48,325 bases of DNA from CAYMBP01 sp964388745 (GCA_964388745.1 CAYMBP010000010.1:1-48325), one strand, 5' to 3'; positions 33,562-42,144 are shown, counted from the stretch's first letter. Notes: generated from the sequence alone by a model not told the origin. Numbers and translations: made by a program.

Positions 33562-33830
33562 CGTCACCCTGTAATTCACAAGGTTAATGATAAAATTTAG
33601 CGATAGGCTCCACTGTTAAACTTTAGGATGACTTCAATATTTATATAGTAAAACAGCGTTAACTATGATAGTTACAGAATGTCACCCTGAAGCGAGCATA
33701 ATGAGAGATAGGGCCCAGAATGGTTAATTTATCATGTTAACCTGGCAGTGCTATACAAACTAAATAGTTCTTTACTATAAAAATAACCCTTTTAGCATAT
33801 AAAAGTATAGCACAATTTCTTGAAAAGGGG
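33562..33830. repeat. Intergenic repeat, copy 2, with internal insertion
   Basis: GTCACCCTGTAATTCACAAG at 33563 begins a 29-base block matching copy 1 at 29763. A second block, CAAACTAAATAGTTC at 33756, matches copy 1 at 29833. Between them lie about 135 extra bases that include GTCACCCTGAAGCGAGCATA and the palindrome GGGCCC. GTCACCCT at 33563 and AGGATGAC at 33624-33631 could pair as a long-loop hairpin. Confidence 0.5.
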
Positions 33831-33914
33831 AGTTATTCGACCAATATATATTTTTATTTGAAAACTTTGATTAATAAAATATTTAATTTCTTTTGTTTTA
33901 TTAATTTAAAAAAC

Positions 33915-33943
33915 TTGACACTTTTTATGTTTTGGTTGAAAAT
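33915..33943 (+). promoter_or_regulatory. Candidate promoter for the 34.0-39.5 kb operon
   Basis: A perfect TTGACA (33915-33920) stands 17 bases before GAAAAT (33938-33943, four of six consensus bases). Transcription would begin about 80 bases before the ATG at 34028. No other good promoter is visible before the gene. Confidence 0.4.
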
Positions 33944-34027
33944 CGGTCCGCAGCTTAGTTAAGAGCTTAAAATGTTGCAATCTTGCTTTTTCTTGTTAGA
34001 TAGGGCCTTTTAGGCTGTGGAGCTATT

Positions 34028-35224
34028 ATGAAAAATTTTTTTATTGTCATCCTTTCTTGCTTTTTTTGTTTGAGCTTGTTGTGTCATGAGTCTGATTCCT
34101 CGGTCATTTCTTATGATTATAATGCTTATGTTATGACACCTTCTCATGGTAAAGAATTTCCTGAAGATGTTGATTTGTTGGCTCAGGAAGTTTATGGATT
34201 TATTCCACAATCTCATTTATTTCAGGCTTCTGTTGTTAAAGATCCAATGAAGGTTCGAAAATATGTCTCTTCAACAAGTGATGTGAAGGGTAAGGCTGAA
34301 AGCGTAAAAATTAGAACAAAGGATGGCATTGTTGTTCCGTGTCTTTATTTTAATCGGGGTAGCAACAAGATGATTGTTGTTGGATCAGGGTTTACAAATC
34401 CTAAAGAGCTTATGTCACAATTTGCAGCGATATACTTGGATTATGACCTTGTTGTTTTTGATTGCAGGGGGCATTCTCATGCAAAAATGAACCTATTTGA
34501 CTGTTCTTCTTGGTCATTTAACTTGGCACAAATGCTTTTTGAAGTGGATGCTTCCAAGGTTGCTTTTGGGCTTAAGGAGCATAATGAGGTTATGGCCGTT
34601 GTTTCGTATTTTAAGAAAGCGCATCAACAAAAGTACGGAGAGCCTTACAAGGCTGTTTATGGAGTGGGAATTTGCTACTCTGCTCTTATTATTTTAAAAA
34701 CACTTGCCTTGTATCCAGAAGAGCATATTTTTGATAAAGTTGTCCTTGATGGTTGCTGGATCTCTCTTTTCGATTTTATTCATAAGGTTAGGCAAGATCC
34801 TGCTCTTTTGATTAGCCCTCAAAAGGGTGGTGTCCGTGATCACTGGTTTTTTAAAAAAGAGTGGGTAAAAGATACGATAAAGTTTTTTGCTCAACATGTG
34901 ATTGGGTTGCCTATTGCTGAAGATGTTTCTATTAGAGATGATTTATCTCGATTGCCGCCTATACCCTATCTTTTTATTTATGGAAAAAATGACCTTGTTG
35001 TAGGGCGAGAGACGTTTGAGGAGTTATGGAAAGGAGTTTCTTCTCCTTATAAAGTTGGTTTTATTTCTTCTGAGCCTCATGTTAGAAATCATCGTCGCCC
35101 AGAGCGTTATCGATTGATTTCTGAAGCATTTTTTAATAAAGAAACGCCTGATGAATGGCTATCACTTATTACCAATAAGATGAACTTAAAAAAATATTTA
35201 ATTGAGAAAATTGAAGCGTTATAA
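34028..35224 (+). CDS. Exported alpha/beta-hydrolase-like protein
   Basis: A 398-residue protein with a signal peptide (1-21, FFIVILSCFFCLSLLC). The alpha/beta-hydrolase core runs from about 95: KTKDG-like IRTKDGIVVP, MIVVGSGFTNP (oxyanion strand), LVVFDCRGHS, and the nucleophile-elbow position GVGICYSAL (about 216-224). A Cys stands where most family members have Ser, as in dienelactone hydrolases. Alternatively the following Ser acts. The acid is probably in IYGKNDLVVG and the His in SSEPHVRNH. Substrate is unknown. GGAG precedes the ATG by six bases. It opens a run of three exported proteins, 54 bases before the next. Confidence 0.75.
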   Translation: MKNFFIVILSCFFCLSLLCHESDSSVISYDYNAYVMTPSHGKEFPEDVDLLAQEVYGFIPQSHLFQASVVKDPMKVRKYVSSTSDVKGKAESVKIRTKDGIVVPCLYFNRGSNKMIVVGSGFTNPKELMSQFAAIYLDYDLVVFDCRGHSHAKMNLFDCSSWSFNLAQMLFEVDASKVAFGLKEHNEVMAVVSYFKKAHQQKYGEPYKAVYGVGICYSALIILKTLALYPEEHIFDKVVLDGCWISLFDFIHKVRQDPALLISPQKGGVRDHWFFKKEWVKDTIKFFAQHVIGLPIAEDVSIRDDLSRLPPIPYLFIYGKNDLVVGRETFEELWKGVSSPYKVGFISSEPHVRNHRRPERYRLISEAFFNKETPDEWLSLITNKMNLKKYLIEKIEAL

Positions 35225-35278
35225 AAGCATATGATTATGAGTAATCATTTTTTATTTTAAAGGATTGGTAGCTTTATT

Positions 35279-36088
35279 ATGTTTGGATTTAACTTTACAG
35301 ATCAAGTGTATAAAAAACTTTATATAGTTTTGGCTTTTGTTTTTGTAACAGCACAGTCTTCTTTGCCGAGTAATCAACAATTTACGAGTAATAAACAGTC
35401 TACTTGGATGGGCAGTGATTACGAACTTGTTCATTTACTGCGTTGTTTTGTCCATATTTTCCCTATTTCACAGGTTGATAGTCATAATCCACAGGTAATT
35501 CAAGCAGCATCATTGGCTTCGGCTTCAATGACGATGATAGCCCTAGTCCATGCGCTTGGTAGAAATGTAGAAAACACTTATCCAATCAAAGAGATTTGCA
35601 TAGCTGGGCCAAAAGTTGCTGGTTGTTTGTTGGCTATAGCATATGATCTTATTCGTTATTATGATGCTCAAAAATTAGCGCTAAAAAACTTTTCTACTTC
35701 GGAAAAGGCTCGTTATCGTAGTTTTAAAATACAGCAATATTTACGGTTGATTTTTGAATCTGGATTGCGCATTATTACTTATTTGAATGTTCGGTCAGGA
35801 GATACAGGTTTTTCCTCGGTAAGTTTAATGGCAGATTTTCTTGAGATATGGCGGTTGCTTGATCGTTATGAGACTTATTTTGGAATTTCTGGTTATGAGC
35901 TTCAGTTTAATTTAGTTATGAAGGCTGCGCAGGAAAATCCAAATGCCTTGATTGTTAACTCTAAAGAGGAGCTTCAGAAATTGCAAGAGGCTTTATCAAA
36001 AGATAAAGAGCTTGAGAAAGAGTTAAGAGAGGAGTATATTACAACAGAGTTATCAAGCAATATGCAAAAAGCTATTATACAAGATTAA
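35279..36088 (+). CDS. Exported helical protein, family unknown (tandem paralogue A)
   Basis: I do not recognise this 269-residue protein. A hydrophobic N-terminal segment (about 14-28, YIVLAFVFVTAQSS) serves as a signal. The rest is helical: a segment DYELVHLLRCFVHIFP, a central small-residue helix (AGPKVAGCLLAIAYDLIRYY), a second pair (QQYLRLIFESGLRII, MADFLEIWRLLDRY) and a charged coiled-coil tail (225-269). It resembles the next gene product in order and spacing of these helices, including the LL[RK]C...H start. The helix plan also recalls the cluster at 43.4-48.3 kb. The gap to the next gene is 24 bases. Confidence 0.68.
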   Translation: MFGFNFTDQVYKKLYIVLAFVFVTAQSSLPSNQQFTSNKQSTWMGSDYELVHLLRCFVHIFPISQVDSHNPQVIQAASLASASMTMIALVHALGRNVENTYPIKEICIAGPKVAGCLLAIAYDLIRYYDAQKLALKNFSTSEKARYRSFKIQQYLRLIFESGLRIITYLNVRSGDTGFSSVSLMADFLEIWRLLDRYETYFGISGYELQFNLVMKAAQENPNALIVNSKEELQKLQEALSKDKELEKELREEYITTELSSNMQKAIIQD

Positions 36089-36112
36089 CATTATTAACGC
36101 GAAGGTGTCTTT

Positions 36113-36949
36113 ATGTTGTTACGTGTTGTTTTGTTTATAACGTTATTGGTAAATGTACAAGGTTTATGTGCAAACGACTTTGCGCAGCAAGAGGAAGATA
36201 AGCGACCGCCTCAGGTTGATCTTGCTACAGACGAACAAGGGCCTACAAGAATAGTTCTAGAAGTGCGCGATAGGGGCATAAATAACGATCCACCGAGTGA
36301 TGGAAAATCTTTTGAGCATCTGCTTAACTTGCTTAAGTGTGCTATGCATGCACCATCTGTTTACTACATGAATAAACCAGATACTGTTGCTGGTCATAGG
36401 GCTATTTATCTTTCTCAGTTGGCAACAGTGCTTAAGTGCTTGCGAGATCGGACAAGATTTCGTGAAAATAGCATTGATATATTGAGTGATCTTCGCTTGC
36501 TTAAGGTGTTAGCAGGGGTTGCTTATTGTGTTGACTGTCATGATTTGCTCAAAAAAATTGATGATCGAGAAGTTGGTTCAGAAGTGATTATGGAAGGTCC
36601 TAGTGAGCGTATAATTCAAACAATGCTTCTTGGATTAGAAATGTTTTTTCACTCACTGTTTATATTAAATGATAAAAAAATTATTTCATCTTCTATTCTT
36701 AATTTTTTCAAAGGCGATCTTGGTTTGGAATCTCTAGATATGTTGGAGCTTATGCGCTTGTGGTTTAAGATAAAACATCATAGTGGATTGGTGCTTACTG
36801 AGGTTGAAGAAGAAGATATAATGGAGGAAATTGAAGAAGAGATTGAGCAACAAGGAGCTAATGTTAGCCTTGAAGATATTCAAAACTTTAATGCAGTTTC
36901 TGATGAGAAACAAGAAGGCTCGGTAGAAGAGGTCGTTGCTCATAGTTAG
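36113..36949 (+). CDS. Exported helical protein, family unknown (tandem paralogue B)
   Basis: A 278-residue relative of the preceding gene. A signal peptide (1-20, VVLFITLLVNVQGLCAN) is followed by a Pro/Asp-rich spacer to about 65. Helices then match its neighbour: FEHLLNLLKCAMHAPS, LKVLAGVAYCVDCHDLLKKI, IIQTMLLGLEMFFHSLF and LDMLELMRLWFKI. A very acidic tail (EEEDIMEEIEEEIEQ and on) ends the protein. Unlike copy A it has several Cys in the core. Function is unknown and no catalytic motif is visible. GAAGGTG stands upstream of the ATG. The carboxylase genes start 28 bases downstream, though a functional link is not evident. Confidence 0.68.
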   Translation: MLLRVVLFITLLVNVQGLCANDFAQQEEDKRPPQVDLATDEQGPTRIVLEVRDRGINNDPPSDGKSFEHLLNLLKCAMHAPSVYYMNKPDTVAGHRAIYLSQLATVLKCLRDRTRFRENSIDILSDLRLLKVLAGVAYCVDCHDLLKKIDDREVGSEVIMEGPSERIIQTMLLGLEMFFHSLFILNDKKIISSSILNFFKGDLGLESLDMLELMRLWFKIKHHSGLVLTEVEEEDIMEEIEEEIEQQGANVSLEDIQNFNAVSDEKQEGSVEEVVAHS

Positions 36950-36977
36950 TTGTTTGTGGTGAGGGTTGAAGGGTAGT

Positions 36978-38501
36978 GTGAAGACTCAAAAAAAAATTCT
37001 TATTGCGCATCATGGTGAAATTGCTCGCCGGATACAAGTGAGTTGCCATAGCAAAGGGTTTCTTTGTGTGGCTGTGTATACAGATGATGAAGTTGGTTCT
37101 TCTTATCTTGCAAGTGCTCATCAAGTATTTAGGTTGAGTGGTTCTGGTGCGCAAGCATATCTTGATCAAGATAATATCATAGCAATTGCTCATCAGGCAG
37201 GTGTTCATGCTATCCATCCTGGTTATGGATTTCTTTCAGAAAATGCATCATTTGCTCAGCGAGTTGTTGATGAAGGGTTTGTTTGGATTGGGCCAGATGC
37301 AAAGACAATTGAGCTTATGGGAGATAAAATAAAAGCTCGGCATATTGCGCAAGCGCATGGAATTCCAACAATTCCGGGAAGTCATTTTGCTGCAGATAAA
37401 CAAGGGTATGCTGCTGCAGCCTCTTATGCAAAAGAAATAGGCTTTCCTGTTATCATCAAAAATCCGCTTACAGGAGGAGGAAAAGGGATAAGGAAGGTCA
37501 GCCATCAAGAATATTTTTTTGATGCGTGGCAAGCTGTTTTGGTTGAATCTAGGGATCAAGATTTTATTTCTCACTTGTTGGTTGAAAAATGTATTGTTCA
37601 TGGTCGGCATATAGAGGTTCAGATTATTGGTGATGGATCGACTTATCTGCATGCTTACGAGCGAGAGTGTTCATTGCAGCGTCGAAACCAAAAAATTATT
37701 GAAGAAGCTCCCTGCCTTTTTATTAGTCAGGGGCTTAAAGAAGCCTTATATGTAGCTTCTTGTAAGCTTGCTCAAGCTGTGGGTTACAAAGGGGTTGGGA
37801 CTGTTGAGTTATTGGTTGTTGAAGAGCTGTTTTATTTTCTTGAAATGAATACTCGCTTACAAGTTGAGCACTCAGTAACGGAGATGATTACAGGGATTGA
37901 TCTTGTTGATGAGCAGTTAGAAATTGCTTTTTATCATTCAATATCGTATAAGCAAGAAGATATTACGATTCGAGGACATGCTGTTGAGGCTCGAGTATAT
38001 GCAGAAGATCCCTTTAATAATTATCAACCTTCAACTGGTTTTATTACTGGTCTGCGTATACCGCATATTTCTTTTGTTCGAATTGACCATGACTTATTTG
38101 CAGGAATAGAGATTACGCCATTTTTTGATCCTATGATTGCAAAAGTAAGCGCGTATGGAAAAAATAGAGATAGTGCTCGAGCACGTTTAATGGAAGCGTT
38201 GCGATGTTTTCTTATTGCTGGAATTAATAACAATATCTCTTTTTTAATGCTTCTTCTTCAGCATAAGTTCTTTCAGCAAGGAGCCATTTATACCACATTG
38301 CTGAATGATGAGTCATTTTTAATTGATATTTTTGATACACAAAAGCGCCAAGAAGGGTGTAAGCCTGTAGTTAATGGAGCTGCAATTGTTGCAGCTTATT
38401 ATATTTCATCTCAAAACAAGGCATCTCGCCTGACTAATAAAAAGAGTCAAAGTAAAAAAAGGGGTAGTCGCTTAAGGTGGCAAGATCAACAGTGGGTCTA
38501 A
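36978..38501 (+). CDS. accC: Biotin carboxylase subunit of an acyl-CoA/acetyl-CoA carboxylase
   Basis: Carboxylates biotin using ATP and bicarbonate. I prefer the GTG at 36978 (AAGGG five bases upstream) over a TTG at 36966. The 507 residues cover the three biotin-carboxylase parts: an N-terminal pre-ATP-grasp domain (ILIAHHGEIARRI), ATP-grasp (GGGKGIRKV, ECSLQRRNQKIIEEAP, NTRLQVEHSVTEM) and the C-terminal domain. The usual EHPVTE reads EHSVTE. A basic tail (about 470-507) replaces the normal end. BCCP follows three bases later, and together they have the length of a PCC/MCC alpha chain. No carboxyltransferase gene is in the window, so the acyl substrate is unknown. Confidence 0.9.
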   Translation: MKTQKKILIAHHGEIARRIQVSCHSKGFLCVAVYTDDEVGSSYLASAHQVFRLSGSGAQAYLDQDNIIAIAHQAGVHAIHPGYGFLSENASFAQRVVDEGFVWIGPDAKTIELMGDKIKARHIAQAHGIPTIPGSHFAADKQGYAAAASYAKEIGFPVIIKNPLTGGGKGIRKVSHQEYFFDAWQAVLVESRDQDFISHLLVEKCIVHGRHIEVQIIGDGSTYLHAYERECSLQRRNQKIIEEAPCLFISQGLKEALYVASCKLAQAVGYKGVGTVELLVVEELFYFLEMNTRLQVEHSVTEMITGIDLVDEQLEIAFYHSISYKQEDITIRGHAVEARVYAEDPFNNYQPSTGFITGLRIPHISFVRIDHDLFAGIEITPFFDPMIAKVSAYGKNRDSARARLMEALRCFLIAGINNNISFLMLLLQHKFFQQGAIYTTLLNDESFLIDIFDTQKRQEGCKPVVNGAAIVAAYYISSQNKASRLTNKKSQSKKRGSRLRWQDQQWV

Positions 38502-38504
38502 CTT

Positions 38505-39026
38505 ATGCCTGAAATAAAAATGTTATATAATGATGCTGAAGTTATTCTTCGGCATGTTTTCTCTGCCAATCAACATATGCTTTTTGTCGATTATAGGGAT
38601 GAATGTCTATTTTCTTGTGAATGGGGATCTGTTATCACTTTCCCTATTGAGAGACGTGTAATTGTTATTTCTTTTGCAACTGGTAAATATGCTGAGTTCT
38701 TTTATCAAGAGGGGACTACTTCTTTATGGAGTTATGATGGTAAGCATCATATTGATTTGAGTTTTTCACATAAAAAGCTACGGGAGAAAGAAGATAAGGC
38801 TGATGATTATATTAGAACGCTTCTTGCTGGAAGAGTAACTCGAATTGTTTGCTCTACAGGTGCTCGTGTTGTTCGTGGTGCCCCTTTGGCATATATTGAG
38901 GCGATGAAGATGGAAAATGAAATAACAGCTGATCGTGATGGCATTATTAAAACTATTTTAATTCAACCGGGAAATGTGGTAAAACCAAACGAGCCGCTTG
39001 TTTTGTTTCAGAAAAAAGGAGAGTGA
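38505..39026 (+). CDS. Biotin carboxyl carrier protein with BT-like N-terminal domain
   Basis: Carries the biotin that shuttles carboxyl groups. The last 75 residues form a biotinyl domain with the modified Lys in EAMKMENE and the trailing turn IIKTILIQPGNVVKPNEPLV. The first 95 residues (ending FSHKKLREKEDKADDY) resemble the BT domain that follows biotin carboxylase in propionyl- and methylcrotonyl-CoA carboxylase alpha chains rather than the short Pro/Ala linker of AccB. The gap to the biotin carboxylase gene is three bases. It may be a split alpha subunit, or simply an adjacent partner. A biotin-protein ligase must be encoded elsewhere. Confidence 0.85.
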   Translation: MPEIKMLYNDAEVILRHVFSANQHMLFVDYRDECLFSCEWGSVITFPIERRVIVISFATGKYAEFFYQEGTTSLWSYDGKHHIDLSFSHKKLREKEDKADDYIRTLLAGRVTRIVCSTGARVVRGAPLAYIEAMKMENEITADRDGIIKTILIQPGNVVKPNEPLVLFQKKGE

Positions 39027-39028
39027 GT

Positions 39029-39490
39029 ATGCAACATAAAAACAATAAGGAAAGTGATCGTCGCTCTTTTGCCTTAGGTGATATTGCAAAAGAGATTAGG
39101 GTCAAAAAATTTGTACTGCGTAACTGGGAAAAAGAATTTAACTTTATAAGTCAAAGTGACAATGGTAAACGACTCTATTCAGATCAAGAAATAAAGTTAT
39201 TTGCTCATATCAAAAAGCTTATTTATGAAGATGGGTTGTCAATTATGAAGGTTCGTGAAGAACTTGGACTTAATCTTGCTATAAATCAAGAGCAAAGTCT
39301 TGCTGCTACTCAAGGAGCTCGCATTGCTTCAGGAGAGCAAGATGTTAAAAATCTTACTAAAGATGAGCGGCAATTTTTGATTAATCATATTGAGAGTATA
39401 AAAATACAACTTTACGCGTTGCGCCATATGATTCAGAATTCTTCTCTGCCTCTATCAAAAAAAGATACTCAAAATTATCTTGATCATTAA
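39029..39490 (+). CDS. MerR-family transcriptional regulator
   Basis: A 153-residue DNA-binding protein. The winged helix-turn-helix of MerR proteins spans about 15-80: FALGDIAKEIRVKKFVLRNW, then EKEFNF, then GKRLYSDQEIKLFAHIKKLI, and DGLSIMKVREEL. The C-terminal part (about 90-153) is a short helical dimerisation segment with no metal-binding Cys. I take ATG 39029, placed seven bases after AAGGAG, over the GTG at 39023. The frame overlaps nothing and lies two bases past the BCCP stop, so it is probably co-transcribed with the carboxylase genes. Its regulon is unknown. Confidence 0.85.
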   Translation: MQHKNNKESDRRSFALGDIAKEIRVKKFVLRNWEKEFNFISQSDNGKRLYSDQEIKLFAHIKKLIYEDGLSIMKVREELGLNLAINQEQSLAATQGARIASGEQDVKNLTKDERQFLINHIESIKIQLYALRHMIQNSSLPLSKKDTQNYLDH

Positions 39491-39512
39491 ATATTTTAAT
39501 TTAATGATCAAG
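39479..39512 (+). terminator. Hairpin overlapping the merR-type stop
   Basis: CTTGATCATTAA (39479-39490) and TTAATGATCAAG (39501-39512) form a perfect 12-bp stem with a 10-base AT loop. The first arm includes the stop codon of the regulator gene. No T-tract follows, so its efficiency is uncertain. Confidence 0.5.
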
Positions 39513-39527
39513 ATATCTTAAAAAGAT

Positions 39528-39604
<77 letters not shown>

Positions 39605-39678
39605 TCAAATTCTAGTGAATTGTTAATTTCAATTTATTATTGAATGTAAACATATGGTAAAGTAGATTTAATCTATTG

Positions 39679-40599
39679 TCAAACTGTTTTTTCGATTTTT
39701 TTATAATAAGTAATGAGTTTTTCAATGTCGCAAGGCAGGGGGGCGCTGTATTCAAAGAGTTTGTTCTTGTGAAAAAATGCTAATTTATGGGCATGAAGAG
39801 CTTGTCTTTTAATGAGTTTGCTTTTAGTGCCATATGTTATATCGCCAATAATGCTGTGTCGTTCAGCTGCGCAATGTACACGAATTTGATGAGTGCGTCC
39901 TGTCTCAATTATGACTCGCACAAGTGTTGCATCTTCAAAGTATTTTATAACATGAATAGTGCTTTTTGCTCGTTTGGCATTGAGGCCAAATATAGCCATT
40001 TTGTGTCGTTGTGTGGGATGCCGCCCAATTGGGTGATTGATATGAAGTTCTTTGTCTGGATGGCCTTGCACAACAGCCAAGTATTCTTTAGTGATTTCTC
40101 GCTTTTGAAATTTTTCAGCAAGAGCTATTTGCCCTTCTATGGTGCGTGCAACGAGCAAAAGCCCCGAGGTCTCTTTGTCAATACGGTGTACAATTCCCGG
40201 GCGCATGCTTTCAGAAAAGCCTTCAAGTTCTGGAAAATGATAGAGGAGTCCGCTGATAAGGGTTGGTTCTGGGTCATGAGTTGAAGCTGGATGAACAAGG
40301 ACGCCTGCTGCTTTATTAATAACGAGAAAGTCTGGTTGTATATCAATAATATCAAGGTGCATATTAATTGGTTGGGCTTCGTATTCGGCAGGCTTTGGAA
40401 ATGAGAATGTAATGGTATCCCCGAGTTTGAGGCGGTAACTTGATTTCGTTATTGTTCTGTTATTAATTTTAATATGACCTTCATTAATAAGTTTCTGAAA
40501 GTAGCTGCGAGAGTGTTCTTTGAAGTGATTAAATAAATATTGATCAAGGCGAGTATCATTGTGATCTGCCATACAGGTAAGGGTTACAATTTGTTCCAT
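39679..40599 (-). CDS. rluD: 23S rRNA pseudouridine synthase RluD family
   Basis: Isomerises uridine to pseudouridine in 23S rRNA (positions 1911, 1915 and 1917 in E. coli). The 306 residues contain an N-terminal S4 RNA-binding domain (about 14-75, RLDQYLFNHF... SRSYFQKLINEGHIK) and the RluA-type catalytic domain with GIVHRIDKETSGLLL, where the Asp is catalytic. Further marks are KEYLAVVQG and IETGRTHQIRVH. Length is typical. The product could also be RluC. The S4 domain and motif set fit RluD better. It is transcribed alone, convergent with nothing and divergent from mgtE. Confidence 0.92.
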   Translation of the reverse strand: MEQIVTLTCMADHNDTRLDQYLFNHFKEHSRSYFQKLINEGHIKINNRTITKSSYRLKLGDTITFSFPKPAEYEAQPINMHLDIIDIQPDFLVINKAAGVLVHPASTHDPEPTLISGLLYHFPELEGFSESMRPGIVHRIDKETSGLLLVARTIEGQIALAEKFQKREITKEYLAVVQGHPDKELHINHPIGRHPTQRHKMAIFGLNAKRAKSTIHVIKYFEDATLVRVIIETGRTHQIRVHCAAERHSIIGDITYGTKSKLIKRQALHAHKLAFFHKNKLFEYSAPLPCDIEKLITYYKKIEKTV

Positions 40600-40737
40600 G
40601 AGAGGATTACTTTATTTATAGAAGGAAAAGTATTATAGTAAGACATTATACTAACAGTGTATTTTTCTAGTGAGGTAAAGTCAATGTGTGCTGATTAAAG
40701 AGCCGTAATTGTCGTAAATGTATGAAGGGTATCCGCT

Positions 40738-42117
40738 ATGTTGAAAATAAAAAAAATATTATTTCAAGTAGAAAACAACATTGATTCTGTTATTGCAGAA
40801 GATACTCATTTAGGCAAAGACTTGTGGCGTATCTTACTTGATCAGCATTATGCCGATATTGCAGCATTGCTTGCTCGCCTTGAGTATGATCATCAGATTG
40901 CTCTCTTTAAAAAATTACCACTTGAGCTTTCAGCGCAGGTATTTAGAAAATTACAAGAAGAAATTCAAGTTCAGGTGTTAGTTGTGTTGGCAGATGAGCA
41001 TGCTGCTCATGTACTAAATGCTATGCCAATTGATGAGTTGACTGATTTATTTGATTATCTTTCTGACGAAGAATTAAATAATTATTTTAAGCTTGTTCAG
41101 CAAAAGCGGCGACGGCAGATTATTTCTTTGATGAATTTTGATCCTCGCTCAGCTGGTGGCCGTATGAATATAAATGTGTTGACTCTACAGAAGGATTTTA
41201 CTGTTAAAAAAAGTATAGAGCTACTTCAACGGATTGGCCACTACAAAACAATTACAGAGCGTCTTTTTGTAACAAATAGAGAGCATGTGCTACAGGGGTT
41301 CATCAAGTTAGACCAGCTGGTGTTAAGTAAGCCAGATACGCTATTGAGTAATATTCTTAAAGAGACTGAGATGGTTGTGTATGCAGATGAAGATCAAGAA
41401 GATGTTGCCAATCAAATGCATCATTATGGTTTGATGGTAGTCCCTGTTGTTGATAAGCGTAATTTGTTTCTTGGTGTGATAACTGCTGATGATGTATTTG
41501 AAATTATTAAGCAAGAGGGAAGTGAAGATGTTTATCGTATGTTTGGTCTTGTTCCTATAGAAAATAGCTATTTTATGACATCTTTCTGGAGTCTGATTAT
41601 GCAGCGAGGATCTTGGCTTTGTGGCCTTTTCCTTTTTCAAAGTTTTTCCTCTTTGATTCTTGCTTCTTATCAGTCGTTGCTTGATCAATATACGATTATT
41701 GCTGTTTTTTTAACAATGTTGATAGGAACAGGGGGTAATGCTGGAAATCAATCGGCAACCCTTGTTATTAGAGGCTTGACGACTAGAGAAATGAGTCGTG
41801 CAAATGCAATGAAGGTGTTGTTTAGAGAGTTTAATATTTCGCTTATTATTGCCTTTGTATTGTCCGTTATTTGTTTTGCCAGGGTTATGCTTACTCATAA
41901 TCATTTCATGAGCGCTGTGGCGATTAGTCTCTCTCTTTTCTTAATTGTTGTAGCATCAATTTTTTGTGGTTCCTTAATTCCTCTTTTGCTTGATCGACTT
42001 GGGGTTGACCCTGCTCATTCAGCTGCACCTTTTTTGGCAACATTAATGGATATTCTTGGTGTCCTTATCTATTGCTTTGTCTGTAGTAAGTTTCTTAGTT
42101 TTGCTGTAGCAGCTTAA
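40738..42117 (+). CDS. mgtE: Magnesium transporter MgtE
   Basis: A dimeric Mg2+ channel, 459 residues. The cytoplasmic N domain (about 20-125) is a superhelix. A tandem CBS pair follows (about 130-260: INVLTLQKDFTVKKSIE... VVPVVDKRNLFLGVITADDVFEII). Five transmembrane helices from about 285 carry the signature GTGGNAGNQSATLVIRGL. The late DRLGVDPAHSAAPFLATLMD is the ion-path helix. The Asp/Glu cluster of the CBS region fits Mg2+ sensing. AAGGG stands nine bases before the ATG. It is monocistronic and followed by a weak hairpin and the tRNA-Lys/tRNA-Glu pair. Confidence 0.94.
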   Translation: MLKIKKILFQVENNIDSVIAEDTHLGKDLWRILLDQHYADIAALLARLEYDHQIALFKKLPLELSAQVFRKLQEEIQVQVLVVLADEHAAHVLNAMPIDELTDLFDYLSDEELNNYFKLVQQKRRRQIISLMNFDPRSAGGRMNINVLTLQKDFTVKKSIELLQRIGHYKTITERLFVTNREHVLQGFIKLDQLVLSKPDTLLSNILKETEMVVYADEDQEDVANQMHHYGLMVVPVVDKRNLFLGVITADDVFEIIKQEGSEDVYRMFGLVPIENSYFMTSFWSLIMQRGSWLCGLFLFQSFSSLILASYQSLLDQYTIIAVFLTMLIGTGGNAGNQSATLVIRGLTTREMSRANAMKVLFREFNISLIIAFVLSVICFARVMLTHNHFMSAVAISLSLFLIVVASIFCGSLIPLLLDRLGVDPAHSAAPFLATLMDILGVLIYCFVCSKFLSFAVAA

Positions 42118-42122
42118 AACTT

Positions 42123-42144
42123 TTGAATTAATTGCATAATTCAA
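42123..42144 (+). terminator. Weak hairpin after mgtE
   Basis: TTGAATTA (42123-42130) pairs with TAATTCAA (42137-42144) around a six-base loop, five bases after the mgtE stop. A T-rich stretch follows at some distance (TTTTTGG). The stem is all AT apart from one pair, so strength is doubtful. Confidence 0.35.

Larger units (their letters stand above)
33472..34027. other. 556-bp intergenic region with repeats and promoter
   Basis: No gene is visible between divergent sufS and the hydrolase at 34028. The centre holds repeat copy 2 (33562-33830). Within it a REP-like segment, GTCACCCTGAAGCGAGCATA, starts at 33680. Downstream lies an AT-rich stretch and a candidate promoter at 33915-33943 for the plus-strand genes. 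Confidence 0.5.
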
